DNA of 64,000 nucleotides from Streptomyces sp. SCSIO 75703 (lineage in GTDB: Bacteria > Actinomycetota > Actinomycetes > Streptomycetales > Streptomycetaceae): assembly GCF_036607905.1 (NCBI RefSeq), contig NZ_CP144555.1, forward strand, positions 6,262,001 to 6,326,000, read 5' to 3'. The notes under the pieces are model-generated. The model made no database searches. It was not told where the DNA came from and worked only from the letters and a program-made list of their open reading frames with translations. The translations under genes and the position numbers were made by a program. This document shows positions 46,401 to 56,384 of the stretch, piece by piece (position 1 is the stretch's first letter; each line of letters starts with the position of its first letter).

Positions 46401-49400
46401 CACCGGACGCTGGTGCCGTCCCTGCACGCCGAGGACCTCAATCCCCACGCCGCACTGGACTCCTCGCCCTTCCGGGTGCAGCGCGGCCCCGCCGCCTGGG
46501 CGCCGCGCGGCACGGACCGGCCCCGCCTGATCGCGGGCGTCAGCTCCTTCGGCGCCGGCGGCTCCAACGCCCACGTGATCCTGGAGGCGCCCGAGCCGGA
46601 CACCCCGGCGGGGGAGGACGACGACAGGGACGGCCGGCAGATCGTGGTGGTCTCCGCGAAGACCTCGGACCGGCTGGCCGAGCTGGCCGCCCGGCTCGCC
46701 GGACGGCTGGAGGGGTGGGTCGCGCGGGACGCCCTGCCCGAGCGGCTGCGCGGGTACCTGCTGACGCGGCTCGCGGAGCTGCTCGGGCTGCGCCCCGGGG
46801 ACCTGGGGGAGGACGACGATCTGGCCGACTGCGGCTTCGACGGGGTGACGCGGGCCCGGCTGGGCGCCGCCGTGGCCGAGGAGTGCGGTCTGCCCGGCGA
46901 CGAACTGCCCGCCTCCGCGCACACCGTAAGCGACCTCGTCCGACACCTGATGTGTCATCAGGAAAGGGCCCTGCGCGCATACTTCGCGGCGCCCGCCGGG
47001 TCGGCTCCGCCGGGCCCGGCCCCCCGGCTCGCCGATGTCGCGCACACCCTCCAGACCGGCCGGGAGGCGATGGACGAGCGCCTCGCCGTCGTCGCGGACG
47101 ACCTCCGGGAGGCCGTCCGGGGGCTCAGGGCCTACGCCGAGGGCCGCACCGGCGCCCCCGGTGTCTTCACCGGCAGCGTGACCGACGGCCCCGACGCGCC
47201 GGCCCCCGACGCGCACGGCGGAGACGGCCCCGAGGCGCGGGCGGCGCGGTGGGTGCGCGGCGCCCCCGTCGACTGGCGGGCCCCGCACACCGGCCGCCCC
47301 CGCCGCACCGTCCCCCTGGTCGGCTACCCCTTCGCCCGGGAACGCCACTGGCTCGACACCGCGCCGCCCCCGGCGACCGCACCCGCATCCGCACCCCCCG
47401 CGCCGGACGACCCGGAGGCCACCATGGACAGCACGGCGGACACCGCACACCGGCCCCCGGCCACCGAGGACCTGCGCGCCCGGCTGGAGCGGACCCTGAC
47501 CGAGTTCGCCGGCGAGGCCATCGGACTCGACCCGGCCCGCGTCAACCGGCGCACCCCGCTCGGCGACTACGGCTTCGAGTCGGTCTCCCTCAAGGCGCTG
47601 GCCGACCGCATCTCCACCCGGCTCGGGGTCGCCTTCTCACCCACCCTGTTCTACGAGCGGCGCGGCATCGCCGGGGCCGTGGACTGGCTCGTCGAGGAGC
47701 ACGGCGACCGCCTCGCCGCCGCGCGCGCCCAGGCCACCACCGGCCCCGCGCAGCCCGTCACCGCCCCCGCGAAGTCGTCCACCGGCCCCGCCGGCCCCGC
47801 CGGCCTCGTCACGGCCCCGGCGAACACCCGCACGACCGCCCCCGCACGGCCCGCCACCGGCGCCCCGGCAGACGGCACCCCCGCTCCCGTCGCCGTGATC
47901 GGCATGAGCGGGCGCTTCCCCGGCTCCCGCGACCTCGACCGCTACTGGGACAACCTCTACCACCGGCGGGACCTGATCACGGAGGTCCCCGCCGACCGGT
48001 GGGACTGGCGGGCCCTGGACAGCGAGGAACTGCCGCCCGAGCGGCGCACCCCGTACCGCTGGGGCGGCTTCGTGGAGGGCGCGGACACCTTCGACCCGCT
48101 GTTCTTCGGCATCTCCCCGGCCGAGGCCGAGATGATGGACCCCCAGCAGCGCATGCTGCTCCAGACGGTGTGGTCCGCCGTCGAGGACGCCGGGTACCGG
48201 CCCTCCGCGCTGGCCGGACGCCCGGTCGGCCTCTTCTCCGGCATCCAGTTCAGCGACTACCAGCACCTCATGCACGAGGCCGGCGTCATGAGCGCCCAGT
48301 CCGGCCTGGGCAACGAGCACTCCATCTCGGTGAACCGGATCTCGTACCTGCTCGACCTGCGCGGGCCGAGCGAGCCCGTCAACACCGCCTGCTCCAGTTC
48401 CCTGGTCGCCGTGCACCGGGCCGTGCGCTCCCTGCGCCAGGGCGAATGCGAACTCGCCGTCGCGGGCGGCATCTCGCTCAACCTCTCCCCGCACTCCACC
48501 GTGGCGGCGGGCATGATGGGCCTGCTCTCCCCGGACGGCCGGTGCAAGACGCTGGACGCCGCCGCCAACGGCTACGTCAAGGGCGAGGGCGTCGGCATGC
48601 TGGTCCTCAAGCCCCTCGACCGGGCCCTCGCCGACGGCGACCAGGTGCACGCCGTCATCCGCGGCACCGCCGTCAACCACGGCGGACGCGCCGCCTCCCT
48701 CACCGCCCCCAACGCCGAGGCACAGGCGGCCCTGCTGTGCGCCGCGGCCCGCGAGGCCGACGCCGGCCCGGAGACCATCGGCTACCTCGAACTCCACGGC
48801 ACCGGCACCGAACTGGGCGACCCCGTCGAGGTCAACGGCATCAAGCTCGCCTTCCGCCGGCTCGCCCGGGAACGCGGCACGGAACTGCCCGCCGCCCCCT
48901 ACTGCGGCATCGGCTCGGTGAAGACCAACATCGGGCACCTGGAGCCGGCCTCCGGAATCGCCGGGCTGATGAAGGTCATCCTGGCGCTGCGGCACCGCGC
49001 GCTGCCCGGCATGGCCCACCTCGACGAGGTCAACCCGTACGTGGACCTGGCCGGCAGCCCGTTCCGCATCGTCGACGGCACCGTCCCCTGGGAACCCCTC
49101 ACCGGGCCCGACGGAGGGCGGCTGCCGCTGCGGGCCGGGGTCAGCTCCTTCGGCTTCGGCGGGGTCAACTCCCACGTCCTCGTCGAGGAACCGCCGGCCC
49201 GGCCGCCCCGCGCGGGCGGCACCGCGGGGGGCGAGCACGTCTTCCTGCTCTCCGCGCGGGACGAGGCCGCCCTCGGCCGGGCCGTCGTCCGCCTCGTCGA
49301 CCGGCTCGCCGCATGGGAGCGCGACCCCGGCTCCCGCCCCGGCGCGGACGCCGTCGCCTTCACCCTCCGCGAGGGCCGCGAGGAGATGCGGGAACGGCTC

Positions 49401-52097
49401 GCCGTCCTCGCCCCCTCCCTGGACGCCTTGCGCGCCCGGCTGACCGAGGTGGCCGCCGGCGACACCGGCGCCCCGGGCGTCCACCGGGGCCGCGCCCCGG
49501 ATTCCGGCGACGAACCGGCCCGCCCCGCCGCCCCGCCCCCCGGCACGACGGCCGGCCCGGACCGGCTGGCCGCCGCCTGGGTGAACGGCGCCCGAGTGGA
49601 CTGGACGGCGCTGCCCTCCGCGGGCGGGGCACCACGGCGGACCTCGCTGCCCGCCTACCCGTTCGAGGAGAAGCGGTACTGGTTCACCGCGCCGCCCGGC
49701 GGGCCGGCCCCGGCCGCCCTGCCCGCCGCCCGCGGCGCCGACGCCGCCGCCGCGCCGGACCCGGCGCGGGACGGGGCGGCGCTCACCGGGGAGGCGTACG
49801 TCCGCGCCGCGCTGCGGGACATCCTGCTGGAGAAGCTGAAACTGGCCGACGACGAACTCGACGAGGACCGCGACCTCAAGGACTTCGGCGTCGACTCCAT
49901 GCTCAGCGCCATGATCATGCAGGTGGTGCAGGAGGTGTTCGACGTCCAGGTGCCGCTGACCGCCCTCGTCGACCACCCCACGCTGCGCTCCCTCGCCGCC
50001 TACGTCCACGAGGAGTTCTTCGCCGACCGGGAGATCGGCGGCGTCGTCGCCGGCCACGCCGCGGCGTCGGACCCGGACGCACGGCAGAACCGGCTCCCCG
50101 CCGAACTGCTCCCCATCAACATCGGCGGCGAGGGACAGCCCTCCTTCTGGGTGCACGGCGCCACCGGCTACTCCACCTGGTTCCAGAACCTCTCCCAGGC
50201 CCTCGGCCCCGACTACCCGCTCTACGCCTTCCAGGCCCGGGGCACCGACGGTTCCTCCATGCCGCAGAGCCTCGACGAGATGGTCGACCACTACGTCGAC
50301 TGCGTCCGCCAGGTGCAGCCCGAGGGTCCGTACGTCCTCGGCGGCTACTCCTTCGGCGGCCTCGTCGCCATGCGCATGGCCCAGCGGCTGCACGACGAGG
50401 GCGAGGAGATCCGCCACCTCGTCATGTTCGACACCTACCCGGCCACCCAGGAGGTGTTCGACCGGCACCACGGCATGTACGACCGGGACTTCCTCCAGCT
50501 CTACCTGACCAACTACTTCCTCCGCCTGGACGAGCACCCCGAACGCGCCGTCCGCAAGGAGGACGTGGCCCACCTGCCCGCCGCGCTCCAGGTGGGCGAA
50601 CTCGCCCGGCTGGCCAAGGAACGCGGCGGACGCCGCCTCGCCGCCGACGACGTCTACCGCTACCTCAAGGGCGGACTGACCTGCTCCGAGCAGGCCGAGG
50701 GCATCTACCAGGTGTACGACATGAGGGACTACACCGCCTCCGACGTGCTGTTCTTCAAGGCCACCGACGGTTTCACCGGCCGCGCCAGCGCCCTGTACTG
50801 GCAGCCCACGCGCATCCTGGACGGCTACGACTACGAGACCCCGTGGCGGGAGGTCGTCAAGGGTGACTTCCAGGTCGTCGCACTGGACAACGACCACCTC
50901 AACCAGCTCGAAGAGCCCACCCTGACCCCCGCCGCCCGGCGCATCGAGGCGCTGCTCAAGCAGCCCCCGCGGGTCGACACCGACGCCTACGCCGCCTTCC
51001 GCGAGGGCTTCGACGCGCTCACCGCCCTCGGCAACCGGCTGCTGGCCCACGTCCTCCGCGGCACCGGCGCGTTTCCCGGCGACGGCGCACCCGCCGACCG
51101 GGCCGAGCTGCGCGACCGGCTCGCCGTCCGGCCCGGCTACCGGCGGCTGTTCGACGCCTGCTGCGACATCCTCGTCCGCGAGGGCTACGCGCTGGAACGG
51201 GACGGCGGGGCCCTGACCACGACCCGCAAGATGGCCCAGGCCGTCTTCCCCGGCGGCGAGCGGGAGATCGCCGCGAAGGCCGCCGAGCTGGCCGCCGCGC
51301 ACCCCTCGGTCGCCGCGTACCTGCCGCTGCTCACCACCTGCCAGGGCGCCCTGCCCGACGTGATGGCCGGCCACCGCGACGCCACGGACGTCATCTTCCC
51401 CGGGGGCTCCATGGAACTGGTCGCCGAGATCTACCGGGGCAGCGTCCAGAGCGAGTTCTACAACCGCCTGGTCGCCGACGCGGTCGAGGAGCACACGCGG
51501 CACTTCGCCCGCCGCTACCCGCGCGCCCGGCCGCAGGTCTTCGAGGTCGGCGCCGGCACCGGCGGCACCAGCGTCTTCGTCCTCGACGCCCTGCACCACC
51601 TCGGCGACCGGCTCCGCTACCACTACACGGACGTCGGCGCGGCCTTCCTGCGCGTCGCCGAGCAGCGGTTCGGGCCCGGCCGGCCGCACGTCGAGTTCGC
51701 CCCGTACGACGTCGAACGGCCCCCGGCGGCCCAGGGGTACGAACCGCGCACCATGGACGTCGTGGTGGCCGGCAACGTGCTGCACACCACCCGGGACATC
51801 GACACGACCCTGGCGCACTGCCGGGACCTGCTCAAGCCGGGCGGCATCCTGGTGGTCAACGAACTCACCCACCGGCTCGACTACAACACACTGACCTTCG
51901 GACTGACGCCCGGCTGGTGGCTGTTCGAGGACGAGGACCAGCGCGTCCAGGGATCGCCCCTGCTCGACGCCCGGGGCTGGCGGCGGGCACTGCGCCGCGC
52001 CGGGTTCGAGGAGACGGAGATCCACGGCATCGCGGGACAGGACGAGGACGATCAGGCCCAGTGCGTGATCGTCGCCAAGGCGGCACCCGCCCCGTGA
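40485..52097 (+). CDS. Trans-AT polyketide synthase III (modules 8-10, thioesterase, C-terminal methyltransferase)
   Basis: About 3870 residues; the last synthase of the line. Docking segment 1-30 (VLELVETRQISPEEGRRRL); KS8 65-490 (Cys234), DH8 681-946, KR8 946-1399, ACP8 1445-1528 (Ser1481); KS9 1586-2039 (Cys1749), serine-less ACP-like insert 2084-2169, ACP9 2327-2412 (Ser2366); KS10 2469-2906 (Cys2636), ACP10 3101-3186 (Ser3138); type I thioesterase 3201-3495 with Ser3289 in GYSFGG, Asp in MFDTYP and His in DNDHLNQ; then a SAM-dependent methyltransferase 3496-3870 (VFEVGAGTGG). DH8 has the His but the final Pro of HxxxGxxxxP is Ala. Modules 9 and 10 have no reductive domains. KS9 carries a Pro/Ala-rich insertion. 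A methyltransferase after the releasing domain is unusual. ATG overlaps the previous stop. Confidence 0.9.
46195..46290 (+). repeat. Repeat-expanded insertion inside KS9
   Basis: Short GC-rich repeats encode a PEATPGA/PGAV-type low-complexity insertion between the HGTGT and GHLE motifs of KS9. Both catalytic His motifs flank it intact, so it is likely a surface loop. Confidence 0.6.
46735..46990 (+). other. ACP-like insert lacking the carrier serine, after KS9
   Basis: Residues 2084-2169 of PKS III (LLTRLAELLGLRPGDL, then ADCGFDGVTRARL, ending VSDLVRHL) have full ACP length and pattern, but Gly2120 replaces the serine. As after KS6, the true carrier (ACP9) follows downstream. Confidence 0.72.
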
Positions 52098-52128
52098 CCC
52101 CCCGCCGGCCCGCCCGGCGGGCCACGGG

Positions 52129-52158
52129 AACCGGCCCGCGCACCGGAGCGGGCCGGTT
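52129..52158 (+). terminator. Hairpin after PKS III
   Basis: A perfect 11-bp GC-rich stem (52129-52139 with 52148-52158) around an 8-base loop, without a T-run. A weaker hairpin lies just before it. It probably terminates or attenuates transcription between the last PKS and the exporter genes. Confidence 0.6.
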
Positions 52159-52192
52159 CGGCGGGCCCGGAACAGCGAAGGAAGAAGCGGTA

Positions 52193-53044
52193 GTGATCGA
52201 AGTCGACGGACTGTCCTACACCTATCGCGGCGGGTCGCGGCCCACCGTGCGGGACGTCTCCTTCAGGGTGGGCCCCGGCGAGGTCTTCGGGTTCCTCGGG
52301 CCGAGCGGGGCCGGCAAGAGCACCGTGCAGAAGATCCTCACCGGCCGCCTGGAGCCCTTCGAGGGCACCGTGCGCGTCCTGGGCCGGGACGTGGCCGGCC
52401 GCGGCGCCGACTACTACGAGGAGATCGGGGTCGGCTTCGAACTCCCCAACCTCTTCATGAAACTGACCGGCCGGGAGAACCTGCGCTTCTTCGCCTCCTT
52501 CTACCGCTCCACGGCGGACCTCACCGGACTGCTGGCCCGCGTCGGCCTCGACGAGCACGCCGACCGCAGGGTCGAGGACTACTCCAAGGGCATGAAGATG
52601 CGCCTGTGCTTCGTCCGCGCGCTCCTGCACGACCCGCGGGTCCTCTTCCTCGACGAGCCCACCAGCGGACTCGACCCGGTCAACGCCCGGCTGCTCAAGG
52701 ACATGGTCCAGGAGCAGCGCCGGCGCGGGAAGGCGGTCTTCCTCACCACGCACAACATGCACGACGCCGAGGAACTGTGCGACCGGGTGGCGTTCTTCGT
52801 CGACGGGACCGTCCGCCGCACCGGCGCCCCCAAGGAGCTGTGCGCCCAGGACTCGCGGCGGCACGTCGTCGTCGAGTACCGGCAGGACGGCGTCCTCGCC
52901 GTCAAGGAGTTCCCGCTGGACCGGCTCGGCACCGACGAGGCGTTCCTCGACGTGCTGCGCCGGCACGAACTGGTGTCGGTGCACTCCCGGGAACGCTCCC
53001 TGGAGGACGTGTTCGTCGCCGCGACCGGACGGAAACTGACATGA
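52193..53044 (+). CDS. ABC-2 exporter ATP-binding protein
   Basis: A 283-residue cytoplasmic ATPase of the drug/lipid exporter type (DrrA-like). Walker A is GPSGAGKST, Walker B is RVLFLDEPTSGLD, and the signature is the divergent YSKGMKMRL in place of LSGGQ, followed by the H-loop TTHNMHD. A C-terminal extension of about 70 residues is typical of this family. Start GTG at 52193 is preceded by AAGGAAG (52178-52184); the open frame further upstream has no ribosome site. The stop overlaps the next gene as ATGA. With the two permeases downstream it forms a complete exporter, most likely for the polyketide, and so could give self-resistance. Confidence 0.9.
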   Translation: MIEVDGLSYTYRGGSRPTVRDVSFRVGPGEVFGFLGPSGAGKSTVQKILTGRLEPFEGTVRVLGRDVAGRGADYYEEIGVGFELPNLFMKLTGRENLRFFASFYRSTADLTGLLARVGLDEHADRRVEDYSKGMKMRLCFVRALLHDPRVLFLDEPTSGLDPVNARLLKDMVQEQRRRGKAVFLTTHNMHDAEELCDRVAFFVDGTVRRTGAPKELCAQDSRRHVVVEYRQDGVLAVKEFPLDRLGTDEAFLDVLRRHELVSVHSRERSLEDVFVAATGRKLT

Positions 53045-53790
53045 CCGTCCTCGACGCCCCGGTGCCGCGCGGCTCCCGCGACACGCTGCGCACCCTGGCC
53101 CGCGCGGTCGTGTGGGACCTGCGGCTCCAACTGCGCTACCAGATCGTCACCGTCGCCGTCCTGGTCACCGCCGCGTACGGGATCGGACTGCGGCTGCTCC
53201 CGGAGCAGTGGCGGGCGGACGTGACGGTGCTGCTGGTCCTCTCCGACCCCACGATGATCGGCTTCCTCTTCGTGGGCGCCCTCATGCTCTTCGAGCGGGG
53301 CGCGGGCACCCTGCACGCGGTCGCGGTGACCCCGCTCACCCCGGCGCTGTACGTGGGCGCCAAGGCGCTGTCGCTGACGGCGGTGTCGGTGGTGTGCGCG
53401 CTCACCATGACGGTCACGGCGCACGGCACCGGATTCCGGCCGGTGCCGCTGCTCACGGCGGTCGTCCTGACCTCGGCGCTCTTCGTCTGCGTCGGCGTCG
53501 CGGCCGTGGTGCGGGTGCGGTCGCTCAACGAGTACCTGCTGATCGTGCCGGTCTTCCTGGTGCCGCTGTACCTGCCGCTGCTCGGCTTCCTCGGCATCGG
53601 CGGTCGCGCGGCGTACCACGTCCTGCCCACCCAGGCGTCCCTGCTCCTCATCGAACGCTCGCTCGCCCCCCGTCCGCTGTGGGAGGTCTTCTACGCCGTG
53701 GGACTCCTCGCGGTCGCGGGCGCCGCCGCGTTCGTGTGGGCCGTGCGCTCCTTCGACGCGCGGGTACGGGGCCGGGTGGGGGCGGCGTGA
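53041..53790 (+). CDS. ABC-2 exporter permease, first subunit
   Basis: A 249-residue integral membrane protein with about six hydrophobic helices, such as IVTVAVLVTAAYGIG, IGFLFVGALMLF, LTAVVLTSALFVCVGVAAVV and a final LLAVAGAAAFVWAV. The layout around PTMIGFLFVGALMLFERGAGTLHAVAVTP matches ABC-2 type permeases, in which two such half-size subunits pair to form the channel. Translation is coupled to the ATPase gene before it (ATGA) and to the second permease after it (GTGA). The transported substrate is inferred only from the position next to the PKS genes. Confidence 0.85.
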   Translation: MTVLDAPVPRGSRDTLRTLARAVVWDLRLQLRYQIVTVAVLVTAAYGIGLRLLPEQWRADVTVLLVLSDPTMIGFLFVGALMLFERGAGTLHAVAVTPLTPALYVGAKALSLTAVSVVCALTMTVTAHGTGFRPVPLLTAVVLTSALFVCVGVAAVVRVRSLNEYLLIVPVFLVPLYLPLLGFLGIGGRAAYHVLPTQASLLLIERSLAPRPLWEVFYAVGLLAVAGAAAFVWAVRSFDARVRGRVGAA

Positions 53791-54494
53791 GGACGGCGAG
53801 GGTCATCTGGGCGAACGACCTGCGGAGCGTGGTCCGCGACCGGACGGTGGGCGGGCTGCTCGTCGTCCCGCTGGTCTTCCTGGTCCTGCTGCGGGCCGGG
53901 GTGCCGCTGCTGGAACGCCGCTGGCCCGCGGTGGGCGGCCACCACGCCGAGCTGCTGGGCCTCTTCTGTGTGATCGTCGGCATGTTCCCGGCGTTCATGA
54001 CGGCGCTGCTGATGGTGGACGAACGGGACCAGGGACTCGTGTCGGCGTTCCGGGTGCTGCCGCTCTCCCCGGCCCGGTTCCTCGGCGCCCGCCTGGCGAT
54101 GGCGGGCCTGCTGGGCCTGCTGTACCCGCTGCTGCTCCTGTCCGCCTCCGGCCTCGGCGGGTACGGCGCGGGCCGGGCGCTGGTGCTCGCGGCGCTGTGC
54201 GCGGCGGGCGGGGCCGCGGCGCTGCTGGTCGCGGTCTCCCTCGCCAAGAACAAGATCGAGTGCCTCACCGCCTTCAAGGCGCTCTTCGTGCTGGCCGCGA
54301 TCGGCGTCACGGGCGCGCTCGGCGACTTCTCCGGCGTCAACGCACTGCCCGGCGTCCTGCCCGCCTACTGGGTCTTCGGAGCGTTCGCCGCGGGCGGCAC
54401 GGGCGCGTTCCTGAGCGCCTCCGCGGTCGCGGCGCTGCTGTACGGCATCGTCGTGGGCATCTTCCACCGGCTGTTCCGCCGGAACTTCTTCTGA
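53787..54494 (+). CDS. ABC-2 exporter permease, second subunit
   Basis: A 235-residue membrane protein with about six helices (for example GGLLVVPLVFLVLL, LLGLFCVIVGMFPAFMTALL, GLLGLLYPLLLLSASGL) and the ABC-2 motif ERDQGLVSAFRVLPLSPARF. It partners the preceding permease. GTG at 53787 overlaps the preceding stop; reading further upstream is open but unsupported. It ends in a basic tail, LFRRNFF. A spacer of 64 bases with a GAGGAG ribosome site separates it from the carboxylase gene, so the five genes from 52.2 to 56.4 kb probably form one transcript. Confidence 0.85.
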   Translation: MRTARVIWANDLRSVVRDRTVGGLLVVPLVFLVLLRAGVPLLERRWPAVGGHHAELLGLFCVIVGMFPAFMTALLMVDERDQGLVSAFRVLPLSPARFLGARLAMAGLLGLLYPLLLLSASGLGGYGAGRALVLAALCAAGGAAALLVAVSLAKNKIECLTAFKALFVLAAIGVTGALGDFSGVNALPGVLPAYWVFGAFAAGGTGAFLSASAVAALLYGIVVGIFHRLFRRNFF

Positions 54495-54558
54495 CCCGAC
54501 GCGTGGCCGCCCGGACCGACGGGCCGGGGGCCGCCCCCATGGACGAGGAGCGCCCGAC

Positions 54559-56148
54559 ATGAGCATGGTGCAGGACAGGACCGAGGACCCGGCCCCGGCG
54601 GACACCCGGGGGAGGGCGGAGGACCTGCGCGCGGTGCGCGCGCGGGCCCTCGCCGGACCGGGCGAACGGGCGACCGAGGCACAGCACGCCCGGGGCAAGC
54701 TGACCGTGCGGGAGCGGATCGAGCTGCTGTTCGACCCCGGCTCCTTCCACGAGGTGCAGCAGCTCCGCCGGCACCGGGCGAGCGGCTTCGGTCTGGAGGC
54801 GAAGCGGCCGTACACGGACGGTGTGGTCACCGGGTGGGGCACGGTCGAGGGCCGGACGGTGTTCGTGTACGCGCACGACTTCCGGATCTTCGGCGGTGCG
54901 CTGGGCGAGGCCCACGCGACCAAGATCCACAAGATCATGGACATGGCCATCGCGGCCGGTGCTCCCCTGGTCTCCCTGAACGACGGGGCCGGTGCGCGTA
55001 TCCAGGAGGGTGTCTCCGCGCTCGCCGGGTACGGCGGCATCTTCCAGCGCAACACCAGGGCGTCGGGTGTCATCCCGCAGATCAGCGTGATGCTCGGCCC
55101 GTGCGCGGGCGGGGCGGCCTACAGTCCGGCGCTGACGGACTTCGTGTTCATGGTCCGCGAGACCTCGCAGATGTTCATCACCGGCCCGGACGTCGTCAAG
55201 GCCGTCACCGGCGAGGAGATCACCCAGAACGGCCTGGGCGGCGCCGACGTGCACGCCGGGACCAGCGGCGTGTGCCACTTCGCCTACGACGACGAGGAGA
55301 CGTGCCTCGCCGAGGTGCGCTACCTGCTGTCGATGCTGCCGCAGAACAACCGGGAGCACCCCCCGGTCGTGGCCTCGGACGATCCGCCCGACCGCCGCAC
55401 CCCCGACCTCCTCGACCTGGTCCCCGTGGACGCCAACCGCCCGTACGACATGCACCGCGTCCTCACCGCGCTCGTCGACGACGGCGAGGTCATGGAGGTC
55501 CACGAGCACTGGGCCCGCAACGTGGTCTGCGCCCTGGCCCGCCTGGACGGCCGGGTGGTCGGCCTGGTGGCGAACCAGCCGCGGGTCCTCGCCGGGGTGC
55601 TGGACATCGAGGCGAGCGAGAAGGCGGCGCGCTTCGTCCAGATGTGCGACGCGTTCAACATCCCGATCGTCACGCTGCTGGACGTGCCCGGTTTCCTGCC
55701 GGGTGTCGACCAGGAGCACGGCGGCATCATCCGCCACGGCGCCAAGCTGCTCTACGCCTACTGCAACGCGACCGTCCCGCGGATCTCCCTCATCCTGCGC
55801 AAGGCGTACGGCGGCGCCTACATCGTCATGGACAGCCAGTCCATCGGCGCCGACCTCACCTACGCCTGGCCCACCAACGAGATCGCCGTGATGGGCGCCG
55901 AGGGCGCCGCCAACGTCATCTTCCGCCGCCAGATCGCGGGCGCCGAGGACCCCGAGGCCGTACGCGCCCGCCTGGTCGACGCCTACCGGGCCGAGCTGAT
56001 GCACCCCTACCACGCGGCCGAGCGCGGCCTCGTCGACGACGTCGTCGACCCCGCCGAGACGCGCGAGGTCCTGGCCCGCTCGCTCGCCATGCTGCGCGCC
56101 AAACACGCCGACCTGCCCTTCCGCAAGCACGGCAACCCGCCCCAGTGA
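54559..56148 (+). CDS. Acyl-CoA carboxylase carboxyltransferase (beta) subunit, acetyl-CoA type predicted
   Basis: A 529-residue carboxyltransferase, full length for the actinobacterial AccB/PccB family, which moves the carboxyl from biotin to acyl-CoA. Hallmarks are RGKLTVRERIELLFD near the N-terminus, the oxyanion regions GGALGEAHATK and GPCAGGAAYSPA, and the C-terminal LLDVPGFLPGVDQE and RKAYGGAY. Residue 422 is Ile (GGAYIVM). In S. coelicolor PccB the equivalent residue is Asp422 and favours propionyl-CoA, while AccB has Ile and accepts acetyl-CoA; this suggests malonyl-CoA production. The gene is followed 13 bases later by the epsilon subunit. No biotin carboxylase/carrier alpha subunit is in the window, so a shared one must be used. 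Confidence 0.92.
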   Translation: MSMVQDRTEDPAPADTRGRAEDLRAVRARALAGPGERATEAQHARGKLTVRERIELLFDPGSFHEVQQLRRHRASGFGLEAKRPYTDGVVTGWGTVEGRTVFVYAHDFRIFGGALGEAHATKIHKIMDMAIAAGAPLVSLNDGAGARIQEGVSALAGYGGIFQRNTRASGVIPQISVMLGPCAGGAAYSPALTDFVFMVRETSQMFITGPDVVKAVTGEEITQNGLGGADVHAGTSGVCHFAYDDEETCLAEVRYLLSMLPQNNREHPPVVASDDPPDRRTPDLLDLVPVDANRPYDMHRVLTALVDDGEVMEVHEHWARNVVCALARLDGRVVGLVANQPRVLAGVLDIEASEKAARFVQMCDAFNIPIVTLLDVPGFLPGVDQEHGGIIRHGAKLLYAYCNATVPRISLILRKAYGGAYIVMDSQSIGADLTYAWPTNEIAVMGAEGAANVIFRRQIAGAEDPEAVRARLVDAYRAELMHPYHAAERGLVDDVVDPAETREVLARSLAMLRAKHADLPFRKHGNPPQ

Positions 56149-56161
56149 CAAGGAGCCCCGC

Positions 56162-56353
56162 GTGAGCACCAGCCACCTGCGCGTCGAGAAGGGCCACGCC
56201 GGCCCCGAGGAACTCGCCGCCGTCACCGCGGTCCTGCTGGCCCGCGCCACCGCCGCCCCGGCGGACCCCGGCCCGGCCGGCGACGCCCCGCGCCCCGGCT
56301 GGGCCCGGCCCGAACGGGCCGCCGGCTTCCTCGCCCCGCACAGCTGGCACTGA
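56162..56353 (+). CDS. Acyl-CoA carboxylase epsilon subunit
   Basis: A 63-residue protein matching the small epsilon subunits found only in actinobacterial acyl-CoA carboxylases. It has the opening LRVEKGHAGPEELAAVTAVLLAR, a short Pro/Ala linker, then the conserved tail WARPERAAGF. These subunits bind the carboxyltransferase and stimulate the complex. GTG start with AAGGAG 6 bases upstream. The small size and the position directly after the beta subunit make the call firm. It closes the polyketide-related operon. Confidence 0.9.
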   Translation: MSTSHLRVEKGHAGPEELAAVTAVLLARATAAPADPGPAGDAPRPGWARPERAAGFLAPHSWH

Positions 56354-56356
56354 GCG

Positions 56357-56377
56357 GTACGGCCCCGGACGCCGTAC
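56357..56377. terminator. Hairpin between convergent genes
   Basis: GTACGGC at 56357-56363 and GCCGTAC at 56371-56377 flank a 7-base loop in the 31-base gap between the epsilon subunit and the converging minus-strand gene. It can serve both strands. Confidence 0.55.
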
Positions 56378-56384
56378 GGCGGGC

